Source: Thalassospira australica
GTDB lineage: Bacteria; Pseudomonadota; Alphaproteobacteria; Rhodospirillales; Thalassospiraceae
Length of the DNA stretch: 64,000 nucleotides
Assembly (NCBI RefSeq): GCF_000763295.1
Contig: NZ_JRJE01000008.1
Span: 62,001 to 126,000 of the forward strand
Reading direction: 5' to 3'
Shown here: piece after piece, positions 9,209 to 19,213 of the stretch
How the letters are laid out: the number at the start of each line of letters is the position of its first letter
Position numbering within the stretch: the first letter of the stretch is position 1
Notes under the pieces: generated by a model
Told to the model about the DNA's origin: nothing
The model's database searches: none
Seen by the model: the letters and a program-made list of their open reading frames with translations, nothing else
Position numbers and translations under genes: made by a program

Positions 9209-10285
9209 TTATCCTTCCTGTTTGCTCAATGCGGCCTGCTGCTGCAAGGCGACTTTCGCCTGCAGACGTTGCTGTGCCTGATCGACGACCACGGCGGCAA
9301 TAATTACCAGCCCCTTGATCACGGTTTGCCAGAACGAACTAACCCCCATCATGACCAAACCGTCAGAAAGAATACCGATCACAAAGGCACCGATGATGGT
9401 TCCGGCAATACGCCCCCGTCCCCCGGACATTGATGTTCCGCCAAGAACCGCCGCAGCAATTGCGTTTAATTCGAATGTCTCGCCGGTTGCCGGATGGGAT
9501 GCGACAAGCTGGGATGAAATCACCAACCCGACAATTGCCGCACAGAACCCGGAAAACATATAGACGAACATTTTGACACGGTTGACCTTCACGCCCGACA
9601 GTGCGGCTGCGTGTTCATTCCCCCCAACCGCATAGATGTGACGACCAAGCGGAGTTCGACCTGCGATATAGGCAGCACCGCATCCAACCGCGATCAAAAT
9701 CCAGATTGATACCGGGATGCCCATAAATGCCCCCGACCCCAGGACACTCAGCCCGTTGGACCCAAATTCCGGGTTACCGACCAAATTCGGGAATGTCGCC
9801 CCGTCAGAGGACAACAAGGCAAGCCCCCTTGCGACATATAGCGTTCCAAGGGTCGCGATGAATGGCGCAACATTAAGCTTGGTGATCAAGGCACCGTTTA
9901 TCGCCCCGAAAAGCACGCCAACAAAAAGCGTGATCGCAAAGATTTCAAAGATATTGAAATAGAGCGTGTACCCGATTCCGAGATCAACACCGTTCAGGAT
10001 CAGCCACCCTGCAACCATGCCGCAGAGCCCTACAATTGAACCAACCGAAAGGTCAATGCCCCCGGTAATGATGACAAAGGTCATGCCAATCGCAAGGAAC
10101 GCGTTCAAGGCCACATGTTTTGACATGATGACAAAATTGGCCGCACTTAGGAAATTCGGGGCTGCAAACGCAAAAAACGCAAACACAAGAATAAGTGCAA
10201 TAAATGTGCGCAGCTTCAACAGAAGCAAAAGCCAAGTCTGATTGCTGTTTCCTGACGCCGTTCCGGCCGATGCGATAGATGTCAT
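9209..10285 (-). CDS. Ribose-type (CUT2) sugar ABC transporter permease
   Basis: 358 residues with about eight to ten hydrophobic segments after a short cytoplasmic lead. The conserved permease region ITGGIDLSVGSIVGLCG and the late motif LGGTSMSGGRGRIAGT are characteristic of RbsC-type permeases (BPD_transp_2). It starts with AGGGAG eight bases before the ATG and overlaps the ATPase stop by 4 bp. It presumably forms the membrane channel for the periplasmic binding protein at 12639, carrying D-apiose or a related branched sugar inward. Confidence 0.9.
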   Translation of the reverse strand: MTSIASAGTASGNSNQTWLLLLLKLRTFIALILVFAFFAFAAPNFLSAANFVIMSKHVALNAFLAIGMTFVIITGGIDLSVGSIVGLCGMVAGWLILNGVDLGIGYTLYFNIFEIFAITLFVGVLFGAINGALITKLNVAPFIATLGTLYVARGLALLSSDGATFPNLVGNPEFGSNGLSVLGSGAFMGIPVSIWILIAVGCGAAYIAGRTPLGRHIYAVGGNEHAAALSGVKVNRVKMFVYMFSGFCAAIVGLVISSQLVASHPATGETFELNAIAAAVLGGTSMSGGRGRIAGTIIGAFVIGILSDGLVMMGVSSFWQTVIKGLVIIAAVVVDQAQQRLQAKVALQQQAALSKQEG

Positions 10286-11856
10286 ATCTGCAACTCCCTA
10301 TTCTCAGCCGTTTTCTGGCTTGTTGTTGTGTGACCGACTGCAGATGCGGCAATGATCTGTTCTTCGGTCGCTTCTTGCTGGGTAAATTCCTTGATCACCC
10401 GCCCCTTTGACATCACCAGAATTCTGTCAGAAAGAGACATCACCTCTTCAAGGTCAGAGGTCACAAACAATATCCCCAGACCATCCGCGGCAAGCTTGCG
10501 CATTTCTTGAAAGACTTCGCCCTTTGCCCCGATATCAATGCCGCGACTTGGTTCATCCATCAGTAGCAATTTGGGGTTGGTCATCAGGGCTTTGCCGATG
10601 ACGACCTTTTGCTGGTTGCCACCTGACAATGAGCTGACCGGATTTTCGACACTTGCAACCTTGATAAACAGGTCACGCACCATATCTGCGACGGCCTTAC
10701 GCTCTTTCTTGATGCTCAGGTACCCGCGTTTGGTAAATTTCATCAGGCTGGACAGCGACATGTTTTCACGGATCGGCAAGATTTGAACCAGTCCCGCACC
10801 TTTTCGGTCCTCCGGGATCAAGGCAATTCCGCGCTCTATTCGCCCCGCCACGCTGGTTTCATCAAGGGGCTTTCCATCAACATAGAACTTTCCGGTGCAC
10901 ATCGGATGCTGGGCCATGATGCATTCGAAAAATTCAGACCGCCCTGCCCCCATCAATCCATAAATGCCAACAATCTCGCCAGCCTTCAGGGAAACAGAAA
11001 CGCGATCAACAACAAACCCGCCATTCTTGCTTGGCAGGCATATGTCTTCGGCCCGGAATACTTCTGCACCAAGTTGATGGGTCAGTGATTTTGAGAAATC
11101 CTTGGACGCAGCACCGATCATGTTGCGCACAATCCAGCTGACCTCCACCCCCGCCATCGAACGCGACCCGGTAATGCAGCCGTCACGCAAAACCGTGATG
11201 TAATCCCCAATCCGGATAAGCTCTTCGAGCCGATGGGAAATGTAAATGATTCCCACACCAGACTTTTTAAGATCCTTGATCACACGGAAAAGAATTTCCA
11301 CTTCAGCAGCGCTCAGGGCCGATGTTGGCTCATCCATAATCAGAATGCGTGCATCCTGTGCGAGGGCCTTGGCAATTTCGACAATCTGCTGTTCGCCAAT
11401 ACTTAATTCGCCCACAAGTGCATCGGGGGAAATGTCGTGTTCCAGCCGTTTCATCAAGCTTGCGGCTTCTGACTGCTGGTTGCGGCTGTCTATGTCGACA
11501 CCTCCGCGTGTTTTTTCCCGCGCAATGAAGATGTTGTCGGCCACCGTCATGTTCGGGAACAGATTAAGTTCCTGAAAAACGATGCCGATGCCATGCGCCG
11601 CGGCAGCACGTGTATCGGCAAACTGAACCCGTTTGCCATCCACCGCAATCTCGCCGGACGTTAATTGTTCAACCCCGGCGATGACCTTCATAAGGGTCGA
11701 TTTCCCGGCACCGTTTTCACCGACAAGGACATTCACAGCCCCAAGCCTGACATCAAAGTCGACTTCATTCAGGGCCAACGTTCCCGGATAAACTTTCGTT
11801 GCCCCCCGCACCGTCAGTCCGATTTGATGTTCTTCGTTACATGAAAGATCATTCAT
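10282..11856 (-). CDS. Ribose-type (CUT2) sugar ABC transporter ATP-binding protein
   Basis: 524 residues with two fused ABC domains, as in RbsA. The first domain has Walker A GENGAGKST, the signature LSIGEQQ and Walker B ILIMDEP. The second has a degenerate Walker A, GLMGAGRSE, but an intact LSGGNQQK signature and LLLMDEP. Such asymmetry is normal for this subfamily. The gene overlaps the preceding lipoprotein gene by 8 bp and the following permease gene by 4 bp, so the importer is translationally coupled. Confidence 0.92.
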   Translation of the reverse strand: MNDLSCNEEHQIGLTVRGATKVYPGTLALNEVDFDVRLGAVNVLVGENGAGKSTLMKVIAGVEQLTSGEIAVDGKRVQFADTRAAAAHGIGIVFQELNLFPNMTVADNIFIAREKTRGGVDIDSRNQQSEAASLMKRLEHDISPDALVGELSIGEQQIVEIAKALAQDARILIMDEPTSALSAAEVEILFRVIKDLKKSGVGIIYISHRLEELIRIGDYITVLRDGCITGSRSMAGVEVSWIVRNMIGAASKDFSKSLTHQLGAEVFRAEDICLPSKNGGFVVDRVSVSLKAGEIVGIYGLMGAGRSEFFECIMAQHPMCTGKFYVDGKPLDETSVAGRIERGIALIPEDRKGAGLVQILPIRENMSLSSLMKFTKRGYLSIKKERKAVADMVRDLFIKVASVENPVSSLSGGNQQKVVIGKALMTNPKLLLMDEPSRGIDIGAKGEVFQEMRKLAADGLGILFVTSDLEEVMSLSDRILVMSKGRVIKEFTQQEATEEQIIAASAVGHTTTSQKTAENRELQI

Positions 11857-12511
11857 TTCCGGTCACCTCGATTTCAACCGGGGTAATCAGAACGGTGTCG
11901 TCGGGTTTTCGCATTGTAAATGCGCCGGTAGCAGCAACAGATTTACCGACCAGGCCCTCACGCGACAGATCTTTCAAAACAGTGTCAAAGGCCTTGGTAT
12001 TTAGAGCACGCGACAATTGCGCAAACTCAATCTGATCGGTAAAGGACGTAAAATCGAAGAATGGCAAAACATCACGCAACGTCGTACCACGGATGACCGG
12101 GCCAAGCTGTATGACGGCGTCTGCACGCCCATCCCCATCGATATCAACATCTGCGGTCGCTGCCCGCGTGTCTGTTTTTGCCGCGACGATTTCACCCTCA
12201 ATCCGGGTGGCGAAGTTCCACGGGCTGCCCTCGCTGGATGGACGATATCCAAAAGAGGCACCGGCTGCATCAAGGTCATCCCCAAGAGCTGCCAAAATGT
12301 CAGCGAAATCAGCACCCGAACTCTTAAGGTGCGGGACAACCCGATCTTCCCAAATCCCCTCTACCAGGGCAGGCATATCTCCATAAGACGAACCTGAAAC
12401 AGTTGCCTTATTATCATTTTCTGCATCGTTTTTTACCAGTTGACATGCCTCAACCGAGAACACCAAAGGCAAAAGCAGAAGCAATTTTATCATTGGCCCA
12501 ACGCGCTTCAA
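11849..12511 (-). CDS. DUF2291 lipoprotein of the sugar ABC operon
   Basis: 220 residues when started at the TTG at 12511, which has an excellent Shine-Dalgarno (AAGGAGG) five bases upstream. The next ATG, six codons later, has none. The N-terminus MKRVGPMIKLLLLLPLVF is a basic, hydrophobic signal ending in SVEAC, an acceptable lipobox, so the mature protein is probably anchored at Cys in the periplasm. The rest resembles DUF2291, a family of unknown function that recurs between the binding-protein and ATPase genes of ribose-like transporters. A role in transporter assembly or sensing is inferred from position only. Confidence 0.75.
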   Translation of the reverse strand: MKRVGPMIKLLLLLPLVFSVEACQLVKNDAENDNKATVSGSSYGDMPALVEGIWEDRVVPHLKSSGADFADILAALGDDLDAAGASFGYRPSSEGSPWNFATRIEGEIVAAKTDTRAATADVDIDGDGRADAVIQLGPVIRGTTLRDVLPFFDFTSFTDQIEFAQLSRALNTKAFDTVLKDLSREGLVGKSVAATGAFTMRKPDDTVLITPVEIEVTGNE

Positions 12512-12638
12512 GCTGGCCTCCTTCAGAAGATTGCACAACTCAATCTCTGCGGTGAGCGGGGAACGCAGCCCAAGCTGCGCCCCGCCCATCCGGCACAAAA
12601 GATCGCGACCGACGACATATACTGTCGTGGTTGCTCAC

Positions 12639-13658
<1,020 letters not shown>

Positions 13659-13661
13659 TTA

Positions 13662-14486
13662 TCAGGTGATCCGACGGATACTTTCTTTGATTTCGTCCGG
13701 TTCGAATACCCCGATCCAGTCATCACGCATCAAGCGTGGCTTTCCGTTATTGATCGCCTTGTTACACGCATCAGAGAATTCACCCTGTATTTCGCCCATA
13801 ACAACAGCACCAAGAATATTAAGATGCCCCAAAAGGAAGTCACGTGCTGCCTGCTCATTGACGCCCCGGCGCACGACCTCGTCAAGCGCCTCTTTCATGA
13901 CAACCAGCAAGGTAGCACAAACCGTTTCGGACAACCCCGGCTCCAGCAGGGCCATTTCATCAACTGACACGCGATGAGACCTGAGAATCGGCTGGAAAAT
14001 TACCTTTGCAATCTCTTCGCCAAGCGCAAAGTCCTCTTCGGGCCCCTGCATCAAGGCGCTGACAATAGCCTGTCTTGCCGCAACACCACCGAAATAGTCG
14101 CGCTTGGCGGCCATGTCTGTTTCTTCATTGAAAATTGGCGGATGACAAGGATGTGTAACGAAATAGGTCACATCATCGCGCTTTGGGAAATGGCCCGCAA
14201 AGGGTGCAGCCGCATCAAGTGCAATGATCATGGTGCCAGGTGCAACCTTGTCGATCAGGCCATGTGAAACGGCCTTAATCGCTGTATCTGGAACAGCAAG
14301 AATAACGGCACGTGCACCGGCCAAAGCATCATCTAGCGCAACACAGCTGACACCAACCGCATCCTTGAGGCGGGCCTGCCCGGCTTCGGTGATTTCGACA
14401 TGTGCAACATCAAAGCGCGAGCCCTTGAGATTGGCCGAAAGCCGAACCCCCATTTTGCCACCGGCGCCGATCAACGCGATCTTCAT
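13662..14486 (-). CDS. apnO: Probable D-apionate oxidoisomerase (NAD-binding, PGDH_C-type)
   Basis: 274 residues. The N-terminal Rossmann motif is ALIGAGGKMGVR, the middle has VILAVPDTAI and the conserved THPCHPPIF loop, and the C-terminal half is the helical domain with IFQPILRSHRVSVDEMALLEPGLSET. This resembles the published apionate oxidoisomerase ApnO, which uses NAD to oxidise and isomerise D-apionate to 3-oxo-isoapionate. Start confidence is high because AGGAGG lies four bases before the ATG. It is the first gene of the leftward arm and diverges from oiaX across 131 bp. Confidence 0.78.
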   Translation of the reverse strand: MKIALIGAGGKMGVRLSANLKGSRFDVAHVEITEAGQARLKDAVGVSCVALDDALAGARAVILAVPDTAIKAVSHGLIDKVAPGTMIIALDAAAPFAGHFPKRDDVTYFVTHPCHPPIFNEETDMAAKRDYFGGVAARQAIVSALMQGPEEDFALGEEIAKVIFQPILRSHRVSVDEMALLEPGLSETVCATLLVVMKEALDEVVRRGVNEQAARDFLLGHLNILGAVVMGEIQGEFSDACNKAINNGKPRLMRDDWIGVFEPDEIKESIRRIT

Positions 14487-14535
14487 GCTTCCTCCTGTTG
14501 GTGTTTTTGTTTGTTGAAACGAGAATTACCGACAT

Positions 14536-14571
14536 TCATCATATTGTCAACTGGTATGATGAGATGATAAT
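14536..14571. promoter_or_regulatory. oiaX promoter overlapped by inverted-repeat operator candidate
   Basis: In the divergent apnO/oiaX region an 8-bp perfect inverted repeat, TCATCATA (14536-14543) and TATGATGA (14555-14562), surrounds TTGTCA at 14544-14549. A GATAAT follows 16 bp later (14566-14571), making a plausible sigma-70 promoter reading rightward into oiaX. The repeat covers the -35 element and spacer, as expected for repression. The GntR protein at 5506 is the natural candidate to bind it. Confidence 0.5.
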
Positions 14572-14617
14572 TATGATCTCAATTCAAAGAAGATTGACCG
14601 TCAGGAGGACTACACCA

Positions 14618-15865
14618 ATGGAAAGACTGCGCGCCCAGTACGAGGTTGAAAGCCCCAAAAGCCTTGAGCACGCTGCCAAAGTCATTGCTGGCGAACAATC
14701 ATCGGGAACTTTTTTGAAACTTGCCGGGGAAACAGACGCATTGCGCCAACGATCCGGTGCCCGGGTTGAACTCATCGAGGAACGGTCGCAATCAGCCTCA
14801 CCATCCCTGCCCACCCGAACGCAAGGATCGCATTATTCACGCGGGGTTATCACGCTGTCCTGGCCTTTGGACAATATGGGCACATCGCTTACCAATGTGC
14901 TTGCGACAGTCGCAGGCAATCTGTTCGAACTGGCAGATGTATCGGCATTGCGTTTGATTGACGTCGAATTCCCGGATGCATTTTCGCAAGCCTATCCCGG
15001 CCCTGCATTCGGGCGTAAGGGCACTCTTGATCTTGCCGGTGTTTCCAACCGCCCGATGATCGGCACCATCATCAAACCCAGTGTCGGCCTGTCACCAGAT
15101 GAAACAGCACAACTTGTCCTTCAATTGATCGAAGGTGGAATCGATTTCATCAAGGATGATGAATTGCAGGGAAATGGCGCACACTGCCCGTTCCCCGAAC
15201 GCGCCCGGAAGGTCATGCGGGTCATCAATGACTATGCCGACCGTACCGGCAAGAAGCCGATGTATGCCTTTAACATCACAGGCGAGGTCGACGAGATGAA
15301 ACGCAATGCCGATCTGGTACACGAACTGGGCGGTACATGTATCATGGTCAGCCTGTTTTCGATCGGATTGGCCGGGCTAAGTGCCATTCGCGCGCACGCC
15401 GCGCTTCCCCTGCATTGTCATCGCAACGGTTGGGGTCTTTTCTCAAGATCTCCGGACATCGGTATTTCGTTTCGCGCCTGGCAAAAATTCTGGCGGTTGG
15501 CTGGCGCTGATCATCTGCATGTCAACGGGATCGCCAACAAATTCACTGAAAGTGACGAGACGGTCATGGAATCTGCCCGCGCGCTTGGTGAAAATGTGCC
15601 CCCCAATCAAACGTATCACGCAATGCCGGTTTTCTCATCTGGCCAGACTGCAGTGCAAATGGAACAGACCATCGCCGCACTTGGTCACACTGATTTCATC
15701 TATTGCGCAGGTGGCGGGATCATCGGCCATCCCGGCGGTGTTGCAGGTGGCGTCGCAAGCATTCAGCAGGCCGCTGCAGCTGCAGTTCAAGGCATCCCTG
15801 TTGATGAATTTGCCAAAGACCATGAAGAACTCCGCCTTGCGCTTTCGACTTTCCGGAAAAATTGA
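14618..15865 (+). CDS. oiaX: RuBisCO-like protein, probable 3-oxo-isoapionate-4-phosphate transcarboxylase/hydrolase
   Basis: 415 residues from the ATG at 14618, nine bases after AGGAGG. It is a RuBisCO large-subunit homologue: IIKPSVGLSP at about 151-160 supplies the lysine equivalent to spinach Lys175, and GGIDFIKDDE places Lys179 with Asp181 and Glu182 at the carbamylated-lysine/magnesium site. The second loop lysine seen in true RuBisCO (IKPK) is Ser here, so it is not a carboxylase. In the characterised apiose pathway this family splits 3-oxo-isoapionate-4-phosphate into 3-phosphoglycerate and glycolate. Direct linkage to oiaK and apnO supports that role. No RuBisCO small subunit or phosphoribulokinase is nearby. 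Confidence 0.82.
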   Translation: MERLRAQYEVESPKSLEHAAKVIAGEQSSGTFLKLAGETDALRQRSGARVELIEERSQSASPSLPTRTQGSHYSRGVITLSWPLDNMGTSLTNVLATVAGNLFELADVSALRLIDVEFPDAFSQAYPGPAFGRKGTLDLAGVSNRPMIGTIIKPSVGLSPDETAQLVLQLIEGGIDFIKDDELQGNGAHCPFPERARKVMRVINDYADRTGKKPMYAFNITGEVDEMKRNADLVHELGGTCIMVSLFSIGLAGLSAIRAHAALPLHCHRNGWGLFSRSPDIGISFRAWQKFWRLAGADHLHVNGIANKFTESDETVMESARALGENVPPNQTYHAMPVFSSGQTAVQMEQTIAALGHTDFIYCAGGGIIGHPGGVAGGVASIQQAAAAAVQGIPVDEFAKDHEELRLALSTFRKN

Positions 15866-15867
15866 TC

Positions 15868-17217
15868 ATGTCCAACACTTCTTTCGCTCAGGATCTGTTT
15901 CTCTCCTTTTACGGGGATGACTTTACCGGCTCCACCGACGTCATGGAGGCACTGTCTGCAAACGGCATTGAAACCGTTTTGTTTACCCGCATCCCCGACG
16001 CACATCACATTGAACAGTTTAAAAACTGCAGCGCCGTTGGTCTGGCGGGGATCAGCCGAAGCCAGCCTCCCGAATGGATGGATGACAATCTTCCTGATAT
16101 TTTCCACTGGTTGCAGCGTCTGAACGCAAAACACTGTCATTACAAAACATGCTCCACTTTCGACAGTGCCCCCCATCAGGGATCAATCGGACGTGCCATA
16201 GAAATCGGCAGAACCGTGTTTGACCAAAAGCAAGTTCCGTTGATTGTCGGCGCCCCCCAGCTTCGCCGATACACCTTCTTTGGACATCTGTTTGCCGCAT
16301 ACCGCGACCAGACCTATCGCATTGACCGTCACCCGGTCATGAGCCAGCACCCCGCAACACCGATGACGGAATCTGACCTGCTGGTCCATCTGGGCCGACA
16401 GAGCTCGTTGCCATCAACCTGCGTAACTGCAGATCAAATGAAGACTCTGCTTGGTGAGGCGTCCGACCAACAAGGGGCAAAAAACACACTCCTGGAAAAA
16501 CAATGTCTTCTTCTTGATGTTTACGATGATCAAAGTCAGGCGACCGCTGGCACGTTTTTGCATGTTTTTCGTAAATCACTGGGCCCGTTCGCAGTTGGAT
16601 CATCAGGCGTTGAGTATGCTTTGCTGCGAGCATGGCAGCAGGCTGGCCTCATTGGACCGGCACCACAAATTTCCCGCCCCAAAAAACTGGATCGCATTGC
16701 TGTTGTGTCGGGGAGTTGCTCTTCGACAACGGCAAATCAGATCGAAATGGCCCTGTCAGAGAATTTTGCCGGCATCCCGATTGACTATCATGCCTTGGTT
16801 TCCGGGCAAGGAACCGAGCTTGCCCTTGAACAAGCCTCAACTTCTGCCTCGAAACACCTAAAGAATGGCAAAAGCCCGATCATTTATACAGCCCGCGGTC
16901 CTGAAACAGTAACCAATACTCAAACCGCTTCTGCCGACGTCGCCGGGCGCCATCTTGGGGCCCTGCTTGACAGATTGATCAGCGAACATCAGTTGGAACG
17001 TGCCATTATTGCAGGTGGTGATACGTCTAGCCTGGCACTAAGCGAGATGAACATCTACGCCTTAACGTTGCGTCATCCGATACCGCAAACACCAGGATCG
17101 CCTTTGTGCAATGCTTTTCGCCAGGATGGAAACCAACTGGAAATCGCCCTCAAGGGCGGTCAAATCGGTAAGGACGACTATTTCATTTCTTTGCGGGATG
17201 GCAAACTCACTACCTAG
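15868..17217 (+). CDS. oiaK: DUF1537 four-carbon-acid-sugar kinase family, probable 3-oxo-isoapionate kinase
   Basis: 449 residues from ATG 15868; a TTG at 15862 overlaps the oiaX stop and is an alternative. The N-terminal domain has FYGDDFTGSTDVMEAL and the C-terminal nucleotide-binding domain has IIAGGDTSSLAL, both hallmarks of DUF1537 kinases such as DenK/OtnK. These phosphorylate the terminal hydroxyl of sugar acids. Coupled to oiaX, the likely substrate is 3-oxo-isoapionate, giving the 4-phosphate used by the RuBisCO-like enzyme. It ends the rightward arm of the cluster. The following 245 bp hold no gene, only the palindrome at 17302. Confidence 0.8.
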   Translation: MSNTSFAQDLFLSFYGDDFTGSTDVMEALSANGIETVLFTRIPDAHHIEQFKNCSAVGLAGISRSQPPEWMDDNLPDIFHWLQRLNAKHCHYKTCSTFDSAPHQGSIGRAIEIGRTVFDQKQVPLIVGAPQLRRYTFFGHLFAAYRDQTYRIDRHPVMSQHPATPMTESDLLVHLGRQSSLPSTCVTADQMKTLLGEASDQQGAKNTLLEKQCLLLDVYDDQSQATAGTFLHVFRKSLGPFAVGSSGVEYALLRAWQQAGLIGPAPQISRPKKLDRIAVVSGSCSSTTANQIEMALSENFAGIPIDYHALVSGQGTELALEQASTSASKHLKNGKSPIIYTARGPETVTNTQTASADVAGRHLGALLDRLISEHQLERAIIAGGDTSSLALSEMNIYALTLRHPIPQTPGSPLCNAFRQDGNQLEIALKGGQIGKDDYFISLRDGKLTT

Positions 17218-17301
17218 AGCGCGGGCAGAGTTCGAGCTGGCAACCCTCATCACCCCCATCAACGATAAAAGTCCGATGATTGAAGATGGCCAGATCAAAA
17301 A

Positions 17302-17321
17302 ATCATATTACAATATGATGA
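17302..17321. promoter_or_regulatory. Palindrome sharing a half-site with the oiaX operator
   Basis: ATCATATT-AC-AATATGAT is a perfect 8-bp inverted repeat (17302-17319). Read on the minus strand, its extended form begins TCATCATATTGT, the same 12 bases found at 14536-14547. It lies in the convergent gap downstream of oiaK, so if it is a GntR operator it is a distal one. It could also be a relic of a removed promoter. Confidence 0.35.
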
Positions 17322-17462
17322 TTACTGCCTTTGCAAATCTGTCTTCCGATGCGGCGAACCAACCCGACGCATCACATCGGCAATCGTTTTGCCCGCTTGG
17401 CGCGGGCACAGTGATGCGAAAAAATCCGAGAATTAGAGAGGATGCCGATACCGGTCCCGGAT

Positions 17463-18224
17463 CTATACGCCGTAATAGGTTGCGATCATTTGCCCGTTAA
17501 TATTTTGGACCTGAAACGGCGTATTATAAATGTCGGCAAGAATACCGGCATCAATGATCTGATCCGGCGATCCCTGCTCGGCCACCTTGCCATCCTTCAT
17601 CGCAATAATATGATCTGAATAACATGATGCAAAATTGATATCGTGAATAACGACAACAACCGTCTTGCCAAAATCACGTGCGGCCTGCCGGAACAGTTTC
17701 ATCATTGAAACTGCATGATGGATATCAAGGTTGTTCAACGGTTCGTCAAACAGCATGTAGTCTGTATCCTGACACAACGTCATCGCGACAAAAGCACGCT
17801 GCCGCTGCCCACCCGATAGCTGGTCAAGAAAACGGCCCGACAGATCAGTCAAACCAAGATACGCCAGAGCACGATTGACATGCTCCAGATCATTCTCATT
17901 CGTGCGGCCTTTGCTGTGGGGATACCTGCCAAAGGCAACCAGATCGCGCACGGTAAGTCGCGCAGTTATATGGTTATCCTGACGCAGCACGGCCAAGCGT
18001 TTTGCCAACTCAAGGCTATCGGCGGTCGCGATGTCCAACCCATCTACTGTAATTTCGCCATCATCCATGTTTACCAGTCTGGCAATCATGGACAGCAATG
18101 TGGATTTTCCCGCACCATTTGGGCCAATGATTGATGTCAGCCCGTTCCGCTTTAAACCAAGTGTCACATCATCAACCACCAGGGTTCCATCATACGACTT
18201 GGTCGCATTGCGTACATTAATCAC
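17463..18224 (-). CDS. Iron-siderophore ABC transporter ATP-binding protein
   Basis: 253 residues with Walker A GPNGAGKST (about 34-42), signature LSGGQRQR and Walker B YMLFDEPLNNLD, of the FepC/FhuC group and closest in style to CeuD/YclP. The start is a GTG at 18224 that overlaps the stop of the permease gene. It energises uptake of an iron-siderophore through the two permeases upstream. It is the last gene of a four-gene operon (binding protein, two permeases, ATPase). Confidence 0.88.
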   Translation of the reverse strand: MINVRNATKSYDGTLVVDDVTLGLKRNGLTSIIGPNGAGKSTLLSMIARLVNMDDGEITVDGLDIATADSLELAKRLAVLRQDNHITARLTVRDLVAFGRYPHSKGRTNENDLEHVNRALAYLGLTDLSGRFLDQLSGGQRQRAFVAMTLCQDTDYMLFDEPLNNLDIHHAVSMMKLFRQAARDFGKTVVVVIHDINFASCYSDHIIAMKDGKVAEQGSPDQIIDAGILADIYNTPFQVQNINGQMIATYYGV

Positions 18225-19213
18225 CGAACACCTCTGCGCAAAATAAGCCCGATAAAGAACAATCCGCCTGCAAACTCGATCAAGATTGCCAATGCTGTGT
18301 TGAAATCAAACAGCTTCTCAAGCACCAATTGCCCGGACGACAAGCAAATAAAGGCGATCAAAATCGCCCCCGGCAGAATATGTTTGTGCTTGGCCCCTGG
18401 CAGCACGATGTAAGCCAGATTTGCAACCAGCAACCCAAAGAAGGTTACAGGCCCAACCAAGGCAGTCGACACAGCCACCAGAACAGATGCAAGCGCCAGG
18501 ATAGTAACCGCAGTGCGAGTGTGATTGACGCCAAGTGAAATCGCGCTATCGCGCCCCAACAACATGACGTCAAAGCGGCTGAATATCTTGGCCCCGATGG
18601 CGCTTACCAAAACAATCACAGCAACCGACACCCCCAAAAGAGACTTGTCGACACTATTGAAGCTTGCAAACAGGCTATCTTGCAAAACGACAAAATCATT
18701 GGGATCGATAATCCGCTGCAACAGCCCTGAAACACTGCGGAACAAAAGCCCAAAGAACAAACCGCTCAGTAAAAGAAGGTGCACATCCCGAAAAACACCA
18801 AAGAACAAAAAGCGATAAAGGATCAACGCAAAAACAGTCAGGCAGCCAGCCTCGATCAGGAATTTGATTTGCGGATCCAGCGCCGATATCGCCTGCGCGC
18901 CAAAAACAAAAATCAAAACGGTTTGCAAAAGCACATAAAGCGCATCAATTCCCATAATCGAAGGCGTCAGAATTCGGTTGTTGGTAACTGTTTGAAACAA
19001 GACGGTTGAAACCGAAACGGCATAAGCAACAAGCAAAAGTGCCAGAAGCTTGGTTCCCCGAAATTCGAAAATGAACCCCCAATTGCCACGCGCCCCAATC
19101 GTCATAAAGCCAATTGCAGACAACAACGCCAAACAAAGCAAGATCATCAATACTCTGTTCGGGCCAAGTCGACGCCTGATGGTTTCGGTTCGCGACATCA
19201 CATTATCTGGCAT
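18221..19213 (-). CDS. Iron-siderophore ABC transporter permease (second subunit)
   Basis: 330 residues with about nine transmembrane segments after a short basic N-terminus, FecCD family. The PGAKHKHILPGAIL segment near the C-terminus is the conserved coupling region for this family. It starts with an ATG at 19213 inside the end of the preceding permease gene (11-bp overlap) and overlaps the ATPase start, so the operon is tightly packed. It resembles CeuC/YclO/FatC permeases for catecholate or hydroxycarboxylate siderophores; the actual ligand is unknown. Confidence 0.87.
   Translation of the reverse strand: MPDNVMSRTETIRRRLGPNRVLMILLCLALLSAIGFMTIGARGNWGFIFEFRGTKLLALLLVAYAVSVSTVLFQTVTNNRILTPSIMGIDALYVLLQTVLIFVFGAQAISALDPQIKFLIEAGCLTVFALILYRFLFFGVFRDVHLLLLSGLFFGLLFRSVSGLLQRIIDPNDFVVLQDSLFASFNSVDKSLLGVSVAVIVLVSAIGAKIFSRFDVMLLGRDSAISLGVNHTRTAVTILALASVLVAVSTALVGPVTFFGLLVANLAYIVLPGAKHKHILPGAILIAFICLSSGQLVLEKLFDFNTALAILIEFAGGLFFIGLILRRGVR

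Noticed and set aside
14498-14617. N-terminal extension of the RuBisCO-like protein
   Set aside because: The added 40 codons cross the promoter and operator candidate; the ATG at 14618 has an AGGAGG site.
14618-15865. True RuBisCO carboxylase
   Set aside because: The second lysine of the IKPK motif is replaced by Ser, no small subunit or phosphoribulokinase is near, and the neighbours fit the apiose pathway.
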